64,000 nt of DNA from positions 6,096,668-6,160,667 of the forward strand of contig SMSO01000032.1 in assembly GCA_004764695.1 (NCBI GenBank). The letters are read 5' to 3'. Origin of the DNA: Schizochytrium sp. TIO01. Its lineage: Eukaryota; Sar; Bigyra; Thraustochytrida; Thraustochytriidae. Position 1 is the stretch's first letter. Every line of letters starts with the position of its first letter. The notes under the pieces are model-generated. The model did not search any database. It was given only the letters and a program-made list of their open reading frames with translations, and was not told the DNA's origin. Shown here in pieces: positions 1-9,580 of the stretch. The position numbers and the translations under genes were made by a program.

Positions 1-429
1 ATCGCTGTTCACATAGTAGTCTCCTCTGCCATGGTTATCCTTTGGGTTGCCCAAAATTCTGCGCATGGTCTCCTCAATACTCACACCGCTCTCGCCATTA
101 TCCTCTGCTGCCGCTGCTGCTGCTCCTTCGTTGGCTTCAGCTTTGCTGCTCTCCTCGTTGGCAGCGTCTTTGGCCTTCTTGGGCTCCGGAGCCTTGGCGG
201 GTTTCTTTTTCTCAGCCTTCTTCTCACGCTTGCGGAGAGCCTTAGTGAGGACCTTCTCAAGAGCTCCGGGCGTGTCGTAGCCGAGCTTTGCGGCTTCCTC
301 CTTAAGGAAGGCGTCGCGACGAGCCTTGAGCTCCGCTGCTGCAGCAACCTCCTCATCCGTGGTAGGCTTGCTCGAGCCAGCCGTCAGCGCCGCGTACGCC
401 TCTACCAGTGCATCGTCCACGCCCGACAT
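1..429 (-). CDS. Unknown Lys/Ala-rich protein, N-terminal 143 codons (runs off window)
   Basis: An ATG at 429-427 opens a minus-strand frame that stays open to base 1 (143 codons), so the C-terminal part lies outside the window. The protein begins MSGVDDALVEAYAALTAG. It continues with a charged, probably helical segment (about residues 25-70, ending in RKREKKAEKKK), then an Ala/Lys/Glu-rich low-complexity stretch with a short poly-Ala run (about 95-110), then a more ordered segment, ETMRRILGNPKDNHGRGDYY. Codons are well behaved throughout, whereas the plus-strand frames opposite translate to Leu/Cys-rich nonsense, so I take the minus strand as real. I do not recognise the family. The ordered segment at the cut edge suggests that the conserved domain follows outside the window. 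Confidence 0.6.
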   Translation of the reverse strand, partial: MSGVDDALVEAYAALTAGSSKPTTDEEVAAAAELKARRDAFLKEEAAKLGYDTPGALEKVLTKALRKREKKAEKKKPAKAPEPKKAKDAANEESSKAEANEGAAAAAAEDNGESGVSIEETMRRILGNPKDNHGRGDYYVNSD

Positions 430-1498
430 TCTCAACCGAGAGTCTGACCAATCCGCTTAGAATACCCTGCCTCTCTGCCGCCTCAAGACCGCGAAGTCGC
501 TCGCTTCCTTCCGGATTTGCTTCGATTGGATTTGCTTTCTCAAATCTCATTTCAAACAAACAATCAATCAATCGATCGATCAATCGATCACTCAATCGAT
601 CTTCTTCTCATTATCATTCATTTCTTCTTCTTTCAACTTTCTCTTTTTCCACCATATAACTAAACTATTTTCAAATACTTCATTATCTGCAAAACATCAA
701 CAATAGAACAAATCGACAAATTAGTTAACTATCGATTTACTTTCTTTTTAACATCTTTTGCACACTATGTAAACAATACAAACAAAATCGCTCTCTGGAA
801 CAGTCGCCAACAGAAACTCGAGCCGAGCGAACGTCCGTCTGACAGGCCCGATTTCCCAGAGAATCATCACAGCCGAGACCCCATGCGTCAACTTCTATCT
901 TGGAGGCCATCTTCATCACCCCTTCGCGATGGCACATACAGAGAAAGAAACGAAACTCCATCGCGAACTTAACTTATTATTCGCAGACCTCCCTATAAGA
1001 GCGTTGCTAGCAGGCGCCTAGCCACTGCTACCGGCGCCCAAGAGCAGCCTTCGCCGCTTTGGCCTTCCCTGCGGCACAGTGAACTATCGGAATAGTCTAT
1101 AGTAAGCGGCCTCTATAACTCACTTGCAGGGCTCCCGCAAGTAGAGCTAACGGGCGCGCGCGAGCAGGCTGGCTTTACCTCGTGCACAGCAAGGCGTGAG
1201 ACAGCGCTGTTGTTTGCTTTCTTTCTGCGTGCAAATGCGGAACAGATCCGTCTCGATTTAAAGATCGGTCTAAACCTTGATCTCAATGTCAAATCCAATT
1301 GATTGTACCAAGCTCAAGCTGTTTCGCGGTCGTCGCATTGCCGCCAAGAACGACCCTTCGAAACGAACAGACCATCTTTAGTCAGCACGTGGACACCAAA
1401 GCGCCAACGGGTGACGTCGCACAGAACGTTCCCGTTTGGTTCTGCGTTGCGCAGATCGTAGAACGTTCCCTCAGGGTTCTGCGCAGTTGTCCACGTAG

Positions 1499-1526
1499 GA
1501 CAAACAAACAAACAAACAAACAAGCA
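1499..1526. repeat. (CAAA)n microsatellite
   Basis: About five uninterrupted CAAA units, then CAAG and CAAA. Simple-sequence repeat in intergenic DNA. Confidence 0.8.
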
Positions 1527-3138
1527 AAGCGCTGCGTGAGGTAGTTTGGGGCTCCATGGCATCTTATGCAGGTTACGCTTTGCCTACGCAGGTTTCAGGG
1601 GCGTAGAAAGGCATGTGGACGCTCGCTGGATGTGGCAGTGGAGGAGCTCCCTTCTCAGCGTATGGAGGATTGAAGAAAAAGCAAGGTAGTAGAATAACCA
1701 TGACTGGAGCGAATTATGGGCAGCTCACCCGCAGAAAATAGAAACGAAACAGAGGACAATGGAAGCGCACACGCTCGTTGTATGTGCCGATTAATATGTC
1801 GCATATAGTCACAGAGCTCCGATGGTAATCTCCATGAGCGGCACCAAATTGGAATGTGAGTGAGATTCTTATACCCGTACAATTTGATCCAGCTCAGGGT
1901 CTTTCAATCACAAATTTGCTCTGCAACTTGCGATATAGCATACTAAGAAGCCACATTGATTCACTCCCACGTATGCACCAGACCAGATAAGCTTACCTCA
2001 TTGTCTTTCGAACGAGTATCTTGCCATCACAACACAACACCGGGATCGAATTGTCTCATTGAAACTTTCTCGCGCACGTTAAGCTCATTGGACGTTCCTC
2101 AAGCAAGTTTTGTCCTTACTGCTTACTGCTTACGTCGAGCTTGAGCTTGCGAGCTCGCTCTGCTTGACGCTGCCGTAGCGGGCGTTTCAGCTAAGCTCTG
2201 CTTCTCAAGAAGGACCTTCGTACCAAAGTACCTCTGTATTACATGTGAAACGTGCAAGGCATCTCAGGAAGCGCACACCTTCCTTCCTCCAAAGGTGGGA
2301 TCGGAGTTCTCTCACCCCTCGATCCCCAAACCACTTGCTGGGCTGCGGGCTGCGAGTGAAGGTCTTGCGCAGACCAGGTCCAGAGAATGCGCGTGTCTCC
2401 CTTGATGGAGCAGGTTCGCGTTCAAGTCGGTCATGCCGCAGCTTCTCGCGTCTTGTTCCTGTTCTTCACGCCTTTAAAGGCAATCTCCTTCCTCGTCTCT
2501 GGAGGCAATCAATCAATGTGTGCTGACTTCGATGGAGTGACCCAGCGATGCATAACAGCAGCGGCCTCCAAGCTCGAATCGTGATCCTCACAGCCGCAGG
2601 CCATCGGAGCCTCTTCGCGCCATTCACGCGCACGAGTTGCTCTTGGCTCCTCCTCGATCGCATCTCAATGGCTTGGCTTTGTGAAAGTCCTCACGCTCAG
2701 GAGCTCTCTTTCCATAAACTAATGTAATTGACGCATAGACATTCAGTCTTACATACTGTACGACTCTGTGAATGAACGAATGAATGAGTTCACTCTGAAG
2801 TGAAAAGAAGCTTTAACTTAACTAAAATCTAATTTCGTTTTCCATTAAAAAGTACGTCAGCAAAGCAAAAGCACGAAGAACATCGAACGAAGAGCATCGA
2901 TCGAGGTGGCTCGAGGTGAGGACAGCGAAGCGAAAGGTGACAACGTCCGATGCAAATTGCATCTAGCGCGATAATGCCTTCGACTGCATGGAGGAGTCAG
3001 CGGGAAACAGCCGCTGGCGTTATTTCTTCTGAAAGAAAGTCTTCATGCTCTGCAAGGGAAACGAACGATTAAACAACGCTGACACTCTCTTTCTTTCTCT
3101 AGCTTGTTCCTATTGGGGTATTGGTACTAGTGTTTAGC

Positions 3139-3248
3139 GTAAGTAAGGTGCGCTGGAATAGAATATGTTTCCCTTTTGGTTGAACTAAAAAGTCTCCTAC
3201 TTCTACCTGCCTCCCTATCAACCTACCTACCTACCTCTTCTCTTGCAG
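3139..3248 (+). other. Candidate 5'-leader intron of the PI4K gene
   Basis: A strong donor (GC|GTAAGTAAGG, GT at 3139) is followed 110 nt later by a pyrimidine-rich tract of CCTA repeats and CTTCTCTTGCAG ending at 3248. Both sites face the PI4K start at 3617, with no other gene in between. Splicing is inferred from the sites alone. Confidence 0.4.
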
Positions 3249-3616
3249 GATGAGTAAAACTGCATTCCGGCAGTTCAGAGCTTAAACCCATCGAGCGCGG
3301 GCTCGCCACCCGAGGCTGTGGCGTGCGGGTCGCGGAGACTCTGTATCACCATTATTGCTACACGATTGCACATCACTCCTTCCCTCAGGTCTCCCTCGCT
3401 GGCACTCGAAGTGTTCTAAACAACCTGGCTCAAGACTTCGACATCCCCCATTCCATCTTCATCTCTGTTTCCAGCTGTCATACTCAACTCGACTTCAGAA
3501 CTTCTCAGTCGAAAGACCTCTTGGCGCACAATTACACGCGCTAAATCACACAAATAGAAAACAAACAAACCTACATACATACATAACTACATACGTATAA
3601 ACAAACAAAGTTCGAC

Positions 3617-6343
3617 ATGTCGCTGCTATGGCGCACATTGACATGTGGCTGCTGCTGCTGCTGCTGCTGTCATGGTTCTGCAGAAGTGACGGAGTATCAG
3701 GGCATGGACGAAGCACGATCTCGCACTGCGCAAGGCTCGAGGCCGCCTGCGGAAGCTCTTCGCGAGAAGTGGATCGGGTTCCTGGAGGCTATGACTCTTG
3801 GCAGGTCCAAGGGGTATGACATGGATACAACTGCATACGTGTTCCAACTCATGTTGCGGATGTATGCGCACAAAGTTGTCGTACACGAGCTAGAGGCACT
3901 CTACAGCTACAGACCAGAACGCTTCATCTTCTTTGTGCCACAGTTTGTGAACTTCGCTCTTCACGGAGCTCAAGATTCGAATGTGGAGGCGCTTGAGGAG
4001 TTTTTGCTGGATAAAAGCGCAAATTCTCTGCGATTTGCGCACCGCCTCTTCTGGTTTGTGAGATCATTCTCGCCATCAGATGTAAACGGAAAGCTCATGG
4101 AGAAGGCAGAAGCCCACGCTCTCATGGCCTGCGAAAGTCTTAGTCCTGTTGCGGGGCTTGCCACAGTCGATGGAGTCTTTGGCGAGAGCGCCGCAGGTCT
4201 CTTGGCCACTCTCGATGAGAAGGCAACTACAATCACGAGCCCGAATGGATCATTTCGTTTCGAGCTCGTTAAACCTTTGCCAAGACTAGCGCAGGGCCCG
4301 CCGCATGTTCTTGGTGTGAGTGAATTTCGATGGGCAGTGGCATTCTTCGATGAACTCACACATATGGGTGGTACCCTCTCGGCGGCCCCGGAGCCCACTC
4401 GCAATAGGCAGTTGCGAGCGACGTTGAATTCTCTGCAGTCAGATTTTTTGCCTTCTGATGTGATGTATCTTCCTATTGGCAAGCGACCCTCCCGTGTAGT
4501 TGGAGTTGTATCCAGTGAATCTTTCTGCTTTAAAACAAATACACGTGTGCCATACTTGGTGTGCCTCGAGGTTGTTGATGACCCAGGAAGCTACGATGAT
4601 GATATAGATGAGTACGAACACCTGAAGCAAAATAAAGACCTTTTGAGAAGAGACAGCAGTGATCTTGGTGGGCGAATCAAAGAAACGCTTGGTGAATGGA
4701 AAAATAAGTTGGCAAGGCATATCTCTACCTCGTCGCAGCACATGGGTTCAGGAGGTATCATGCTGAAAACATTTTCACGGGTCGAAAATGCTGATGACTA
4801 CCAACGTGCGGCGGATACTCCTGAAACGGCAGATGATATTGTCAACCCTATTCATGCTGAGGGAACCTCGCACTTTGAACAAATGGATGACATAAATGTT
4901 TCTGGCGAGCATTCGAAATTAGGTTCTGGAGCAGGACTTGAGGATGACGACGCCCTAGGCCAATGGACCCCGAAAGAAGTCCCTGCGGGGGATTTGCCAG
5001 GGGGTGGGCGAGGTGCTGGTTTCAGCCACTTTGTTCATCATCAAGACTATGATTTTGAGGACCAACGAGATTTCGCCCGCGAAAGGCTGGCGCAACAGCA
5101 CAGCAGAAGTCCGCGCGCGTCGCTTGGATCCTCTGTGGACGGATATTTTGTTGATGTTGATTTGCAATCAGATACAATGGGTAAAAAATACACTCCAGCC
5201 CGTTCAAGATCGTTCATGTCTGAGGATAGTTTTGCACGGGCAATCGACGAGTATCATGGCGGATCCCTCAAGGATGCTCCTGATGCAATTCTGCCAGACA
5301 CGGAGTCAGCTGCGGACGCCGATGCCAAGACTGTGGATGATATCAATGGAGATTTGACAGAGATCACTATCCAAGAAAATGGAATGAATAATGATTTGGT
5401 GAACGAGGCTGATGATGAGGATGATGAAGAAGATGAGGGCATAGCCCCAGCTCAAACTGTAATTTTCCGTGAGCGTTGGGCCGATAAAACAAAACGGATT
5501 GCTGCACAGAGTCGCTGGAGTCATCTCCCGAACTGGCGAATAGTACCTATTATTGTAAAGAGTGATGATGATCTGCGCCAAGAGCAGTTTGCAGCTCAGC
5601 TTATCGCACTCTTCGACTCAATTTTCCGAGAGGACCGTTTGCCGCTGCGCTTACATCCTTATGATGTTCTTGCAGTCTCTCCAGATAGTGGCCTTATTCA
5701 GGCCGTACCAGACACTATTTCTCTAGATTCCTTGAAGAAAAATGACACGGACTATACTACACTGCGCAACTTTTTCATTCGCTATTTTGGCCGACCTAAA
5801 TCTTCTTCCTTCAAACGTGCTCAATCAAACTTTTGTGAGTCCCTCGCTGCATACTGCATTGTGTGTTATTTGCTACAAATCAAAGACCGACACAATGGCA
5901 ACTTGCTCTTAAACGCAGAGGGGCACATTGTGCATATTGATTTCGGATTTCTGTTGACTTCGCAAGGCCCAGGTAACATGAATTTCGAGCGCGACGTACC
6001 TTTTAAGATCACTTCTGAATTTGTCCAACTCTTGGATGGACCAGACTCGGCTCTCTTTCGCAGATTCCGGACTTTATGTTGTAAAGCTTTTTTAGCAGCG
6101 CGTCAACGCCGCGAGCAATTCATATTGATGATCGAAATGATGCTCAGTAACGATGCTGACCTCGACTGTTTCCAGGCAGGTGGCGAAGAAACTATTCGCC
6201 AGCTCAATGAGCGTTTTCAAGTTGGTAAATCAACTGCTGCCTGTATTTCTTTTGTCAATGATTTGATTGATGTCTCAATTAACCACTACCGCACTTGGCT
6301 CTATGATGTGTACCAACGTCTTGCTGTTGGCATTAAGTATTAG
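3617..6343 (+). CDS. Phosphatidylinositol 4-kinase, type III beta-like
   Basis: Predicted lipid kinase that phosphorylates phosphatidylinositol at position 4, a Golgi/trans-Golgi role in the PI4K III-beta family (human PI4KB, yeast Pik1). It is 908 aa, close to family size. Order seen: an odd cysteine-rich N terminus (residues 10-18); a helical domain (about 45-170); a segment containing VPYLVCLEVV, as in PI4KB (about 315); a long acidic linker (about 325-615); and the PI3/PI4-kinase domain (about 620-900). In that domain, IVKSDDDLRQEQ carries the ATP-binding Lys near 647. The catalytic loop is DRHNGNLLL near 757, and the metal-binding motif HIDFGF has its Asp at 775. There is no internal intron. 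The ATG at 3617 is the first in frame, but Met30 (3704) is a possible alternative that would skip the cysteine run. Confidence 0.93.
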   Translation: MSLLWRTLTCGCCCCCCCHGSAEVTEYQGMDEARSRTAQGSRPPAEALREKWIGFLEAMTLGRSKGYDMDTTAYVFQLMLRMYAHKVVVHELEALYSYRPERFIFFVPQFVNFALHGAQDSNVEALEEFLLDKSANSLRFAHRLFWFVRSFSPSDVNGKLMEKAEAHALMACESLSPVAGLATVDGVFGESAAGLLATLDEKATTITSPNGSFRFELVKPLPRLAQGPPHVLGVSEFRWAVAFFDELTHMGGTLSAAPEPTRNRQLRATLNSLQSDFLPSDVMYLPIGKRPSRVVGVVSSESFCFKTNTRVPYLVCLEVVDDPGSYDDDIDEYEHLKQNKDLLRRDSSDLGGRIKETLGEWKNKLARHISTSSQHMGSGGIMLKTFSRVENADDYQRAADTPETADDIVNPIHAEGTSHFEQMDDINVSGEHSKLGSGAGLEDDDALGQWTPKEVPAGDLPGGGRGAGFSHFVHHQDYDFEDQRDFARERLAQQHSRSPRASLGSSVDGYFVDVDLQSDTMGKKYTPARSRSFMSEDSFARAIDEYHGGSLKDAPDAILPDTESAADADAKTVDDINGDLTEITIQENGMNNDLVNEADDEDDEEDEGIAPAQTVIFRERWADKTKRIAAQSRWSHLPNWRIVPIIVKSDDDLRQEQFAAQLIALFDSIFREDRLPLRLHPYDVLAVSPDSGLIQAVPDTISLDSLKKNDTDYTTLRNFFIRYFGRPKSSSFKRAQSNFCESLAAYCIVCYLLQIKDRHNGNLLLNAEGHIVHIDFGFLLTSQGPGNMNFERDVPFKITSEFVQLLDGPDSALFRRFRTLCCKAFLAARQRREQFILMIEMMLSNDADLDCFQAGGEETIRQLNERFQVGKSTAACISFVNDLIDVSINHYRTWLYDVYQRLAVGIKY

Positions 6344-6882
6344 AAGGTTCATTAAGCAACCTCTGAAGTAAAGAAAATAGTCATGAACTGACTTCAACCA
6401 TCTCAAGCCTCCCGGTGCATCTCTATGAAAAGACCAAACCGTCAGCTCGATTTTCAAATAGAGACTTGACAAGAAAATGATAAAATTTTAATCCTGTGAC
6501 TACTGTTGTTATATGTTGTCGTCCTGTGTTATTTATTCCTCTCGTCTTCACTGTCTTACTTATGTACTTAGTCGAGTATTATATATTTCACGGAAAATCC
6601 TTCTTTTCTGTGCTACTCGTGCACACTTACATTGATCATCTTGATATTCTTCCTACCGCATGCAAACAATATACGATGATCCCCTCCTTCCCCAAAACAA
6701 AAATCAGCTTTCTGGCAGACCCAGACATGGAATCCGATACCCCAGCCTACTCAAGTGTGTTCAAACTTTTACAGTATTTTGCTCGCTTTACTTGGCTATT
6801 AAAACTTTGTTGATGGGCAAGTTTATCGTCAACATAAATGTCATCAACTTGCTTGCAAAGTCAACAGTCAAGTAAATATGTT
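6344..6882. other. Intergenic, convergent 3' ends
   Basis: A 540-bp AT-rich gap between the 3' ends of the PI4K and BAG-like genes, which converge here. No gene seen; it should hold both 3' UTRs. Confidence 0.5.
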
Positions 6883-7341
6883 CTACTCATTTGTCTCGCT
6901 GCTGACCTCCCTCAACCTGTCAATGACACCCATGCAATTCCCATTGATCCACTTAACGGCATCCTTCCGGGCTTTGACGATGTCTTCATCTCCGCGCACT
7001 GCATCAAGCACATAAAAGACCTCCAGGAGCTTCGTTTCTGCACCATTCACACGCAGTTGGAATTCTTCTTGGTGCTTTACATCAGAATTTGCCTCAGTTT
7101 CATCAACCAGTGGCTGGAGATATTCCTGACGTAGTTCCTCAGCTCTCAATCTGAGTTGTACGATACGCTGCAAGTGTTCTGCCTTAGCACGCGCCCTTTT
7201 GCGACCTTCAAGATCGCCATCCCAGGCCATGCGACCAGCCCAGGCAAGCTGCTCCCGCGCTAGCCATGCCGTGCCCACCGCTACGAGGGCGACACTCACC
7301 CAAGTGAGGATCTGTGCCGCATTCAGGTCTGATGATGCCAT
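6883..7341 (-). CDS. Membrane-anchored BAG-domain protein (Snl1-like)
   Basis: 152 aa. A single hydrophobic segment near residues 10-27 is followed by a basic stretch (EGRKRARAKAEH) and then all-helical sequence. The C-terminal part carries a BAG-like pattern: KLLEVFYVLDAVRGDED, then ARKDAVKWIN and IDRL. This matches the family's L..LD, RK..V and I..LD spacing in the helix pair that binds the Hsp70 nucleotide-binding domain. BAG proteins trigger nucleotide exchange on Hsp70. Yeast Snl1 (about 159 aa) has the same plan of an N-terminal ER/nuclear-envelope anchor plus a BAG domain, and the length fits. The ATG at 7341 is the first Met and the gene ends with TAG. The BAG call rests on motif matching by eye, and another short coiled-coil membrane protein is the alternative. 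Confidence 0.62.
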   Translation of the reverse strand: MASSDLNAAQILTWVSVALVAVGTAWLAREQLAWAGRMAWDGDLEGRKRARAKAEHLQRIVQLRLRAEELRQEYLQPLVDETEANSDVKHQEEFQLRVNGAETKLLEVFYVLDAVRGDEDIVKARKDAVKWINGNCMGVIDRLREVSSETNE

Positions 7342-8350
7342 TGTTGCTGGTTCCTGGGGAGTTTTAAATTATGAGGTCGCGAGCGTGGTCAGATGGACGC
7401 GCAGGCGAATGTGTGAATGAAAATGAATGGAATATGGGCCTAATGGTATGTAGGGTAGTTTCTAAAAATTGGTCTAAAAAGGGATCCAGAATTGAGGAAG
7501 AGTAATCGTAGCTAGAATATACTGCATTTGAGCTGCGAACGTAAAATTTAATCCATATGTTTTTCTTATCTCTTTCATGGGTGGAATGCGCTAGCCTTTC
7601 TTGAATATCATGGTACCATGGTAGTGTGTCGCATGTTTGCAGCTTAGTCCATTTTCTTCATTTTACTTGTTCATCCGTCTGTACAAAGCTCACCATGCAA
7701 GATTAACACCGAGCGGTTCATTTGGTGCACACTACCCAAGAGAGCAACAGTAGTTGCACAGTCAGAAAGAGACTTAATACCGGACTTGAATAAGCATTTG
7801 ATTCTCTCTCGTACATGTCCGGTGCCAAGAATCTATATTGGCCAACTCCACTCCATAAACTATCATGACATCAGTGCTGGCTATTTTTGATGGAAAGACG
7901 AGAGCGCATGCACTAAATACTTTAATGTCAATGTGGATAGTAGAGTTGAGAGCACATGCCCTAAATACTTTACTACCAATGTGAATAGTAAAATTGAGAG
8001 CGCATGAACTAAATATCTTACTGTCAATGTGAATAGAAGAATTGAGAGCGTAGGAACTACATATTTTACTATTGTTGTAAAAAGTAGTAGGAGCTAAATA
8101 TTTTACTAGTATCAATATGAATAGGAACGATAGAATAATCATCAAAGAAAGAGGGGGAAAGGACATATTGACCAAAAACTTCAAGAGAACTACGAGTTTA
8201 CAATTTTCGCAAAGCAAACCCTCAACTCGAATCACCTGAGTAAACCTCAAGCAGTACTAGTTAGTATTAGTCCCACTGCAATCAGGGCGAATCACCTATT
8301 GATCGTTTCCTTTTAGCCTTCATTCAAGCAATAACTTCAAGTCCGTGGCA
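7342..8350. other. Intergenic, 1 kb, with 48-bp tandem array
   Basis: Divergent spacer between the BAG-like and membrane-protein genes. Its main content is the tandem array at 7900-8126. A minus-strand frame (8250-7774) runs through the array, but it opens with a hydrophobic, compositionally poor segment and I do not accept it as a gene. Confidence 0.5.
7900..8126. repeat. Tandem array of 48-bp units, about 4.7 copies
   Basis: Units start at about 7900, 7948, 7996 and 8044, with a last partial copy from about 8090. The first three are close copies sharing GAGAGC.CATG, CTAAATA and CAATGTG.ATAG; the fourth and fifth decay. The period is a multiple of three. A minus-strand frame therefore stays open and would give a 16-residue repeat (such as SKIFSSCALNFTIHIG), probably a by-product of the period. 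Confidence 0.85.
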
Positions 8351-9211
8351 ATGATTTTATACTCTCGTGATTTCGACTATGATCGCAACCTGCCTGTGCT
8401 GTTGGTGGAAATCGCCAGAGCTTACTGTCCATTTGTTGCTCCGTTTGTGGAGTTATTTGCTACGTGGGTGAATGAGAATATTTCAAACGAAACGGTGTTC
8501 TTTGGAACGGTGCTTTTCATTGTTATGCCCAATATGACGTCTCGTGACCCGAGGACACGTCTATTGGCTCCTATTCCCTTCTGTCTGTACGGCATGAACG
8601 CAATGTCTATGTTGCTGGATGCGAAAATAGTGCGGGGAGATGATCATGAGATTATTGAGACTGGCGACCAATATCTTGTTGTGGATGTGAATAATGGTCC
8701 CCTAGAGCTGGTGGTTTATTTCACTATTGTAGTAATGTTTTACATTGTCATGTATAAGTTGTTGTACCCTGGCGTCGAAGGTTGTGTAAGTACATCATAT
8801 ACTTATATCGCATCATTAATTTGGAATGCATTCTGGATGGTTGTTGCTCCCAAGTACAGGGGTGCTTACGCATTGTCCGAGTTTGGTATGCATAACTTCC
8901 TTACACTGATCAGTATCTGTTTTGGCATAGTGTACTTCTTTGCAAGTCTTGTCAATTTTTGTAAGAGATACTGTGACAAGACAGGACTTGCTCTTGTATG
9001 TGGTGGGATGATATATACATTTGCTCAGTTTCTACGTTCCATCGATGCTAATGAGGGTCTGTACTCATTATTTATCATCTCGACGGCGCTTTTGATGTTC
9101 AAGACCGATAAAATTAAGGAGAACTGCCATGAGTTTTTTTGGCCAGAGGAAGTGGCGGAAAGGGAAAGGGAACGGCGAGAATTTTACGGAATTACTAGAA
9201 TTAATAGATAA
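8351..9211 (+). CDS. Unknown polytopic membrane protein
   Basis: 286 aa from the ATG at 8351; an in-frame GTG lies two codons upstream. Six or seven strongly hydrophobic stretches are visible: roughly residues 15-38, 48-60, 72-86, 120-142 (VVYFTIVVMFYIVMYKLLYP), 150-166, 185-203 and 210-255. A charged tail follows, rich in Glu/Arg (AERERERREF). It has no signal-peptide cleavage motif and no family signature I recognise. It is codon-rich in aromatic residues like a genuine membrane protein and has one uninterrupted exon. It ends just before an AATC microsatellite. I infer only that it is an integral membrane protein of unknown compartment and function. Confidence 0.75.
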   Translation: MILYSRDFDYDRNLPVLLVEIARAYCPFVAPFVELFATWVNENISNETVFFGTVLFIVMPNMTSRDPRTRLLAPIPFCLYGMNAMSMLLDAKIVRGDDHEIIETGDQYLVVDVNNGPLELVVYFTIVVMFYIVMYKLLYPGVEGCVSTSYTYIASLIWNAFWMVVAPKYRGAYALSEFGMHNFLTLISICFGIVYFFASLVNFCKRYCDKTGLALVCGGMIYTFAQFLRSIDANEGLYSLFIISTALLMFKTDKIKENCHEFFWPEEVAERERERREFYGITRINR

Positions 9212-9580
9212 GAATCAATCAATCAATCAATCAATCAATCAGAATATATTTTTCATTGTTTTTTATAGAGGAATATCCCTTGAGTAGTATTGCTAGTAGT
9301 GTTACGTATGATAGTGCGAGAATGAACGCTGTTCCTATTGAAATATATGTTGGCGGAGAGCACTTCATCAACGTAGTAACGTAGTATGAGGGGGGGCGTT
9401 GGAAAAAGACGACAAAAACACAAGGACAAATGCTGTTTTGATTAATGTGTTGTTGGTTAAGAAAACGAACAGAGTCTTTGCTAGTTGCAAATTACATGTG
9501 TAGCGCTTGAGATAAGTATTTCGAATACTCGCTCCATGTTTCATCACCTATCAACTATTTTGATGAACTGTGAAAACTCT
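9212..9580. other. Intergenic, convergent 3' ends
   Basis: A 369-bp spacer with an (AATC)7 microsatellite at 9213-9240 and nothing else I can name. It holds the 3' UTRs of two converging genes. Confidence 0.5.
9213..9240. repeat. (AATC)7 microsatellite
   Basis: Seven perfect AATC units directly after the stop codon of the upstream membrane-protein gene, inside its probable 3' UTR. Confidence 0.85.

Larger units (their letters stand above)
430..3616. other. Intergenic, 3.2 kb between divergent genes
   Basis: No frame here looks like a gene. Short open frames exist on both strands, but none gives a recognisable or compositionally protein-like product. It holds an ATCA/ATCG-rich stretch near 565-600, a (CAAA)n microsatellite near 1500-1525, and at 3139-3248 a candidate leader intron for the downstream PI4K gene. 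The two flanking genes point away from each other, so promoters for both should lie here. Confidence 0.5.

Noticed and set aside
3628-3819. Poly-Leu peptide resembling a signal sequence
   Set aside because: It is the shifted reading of the TGC repeat inside the PI4K gene and stops soon after.
7774-8250. 158-codon minus frame through the 48-bp array as a secreted repeat protein
   Set aside because: The open frame follows from the codon-multiple period; the non-repeat part is low-quality hydrophobic sequence and there is no homologue I recognise.
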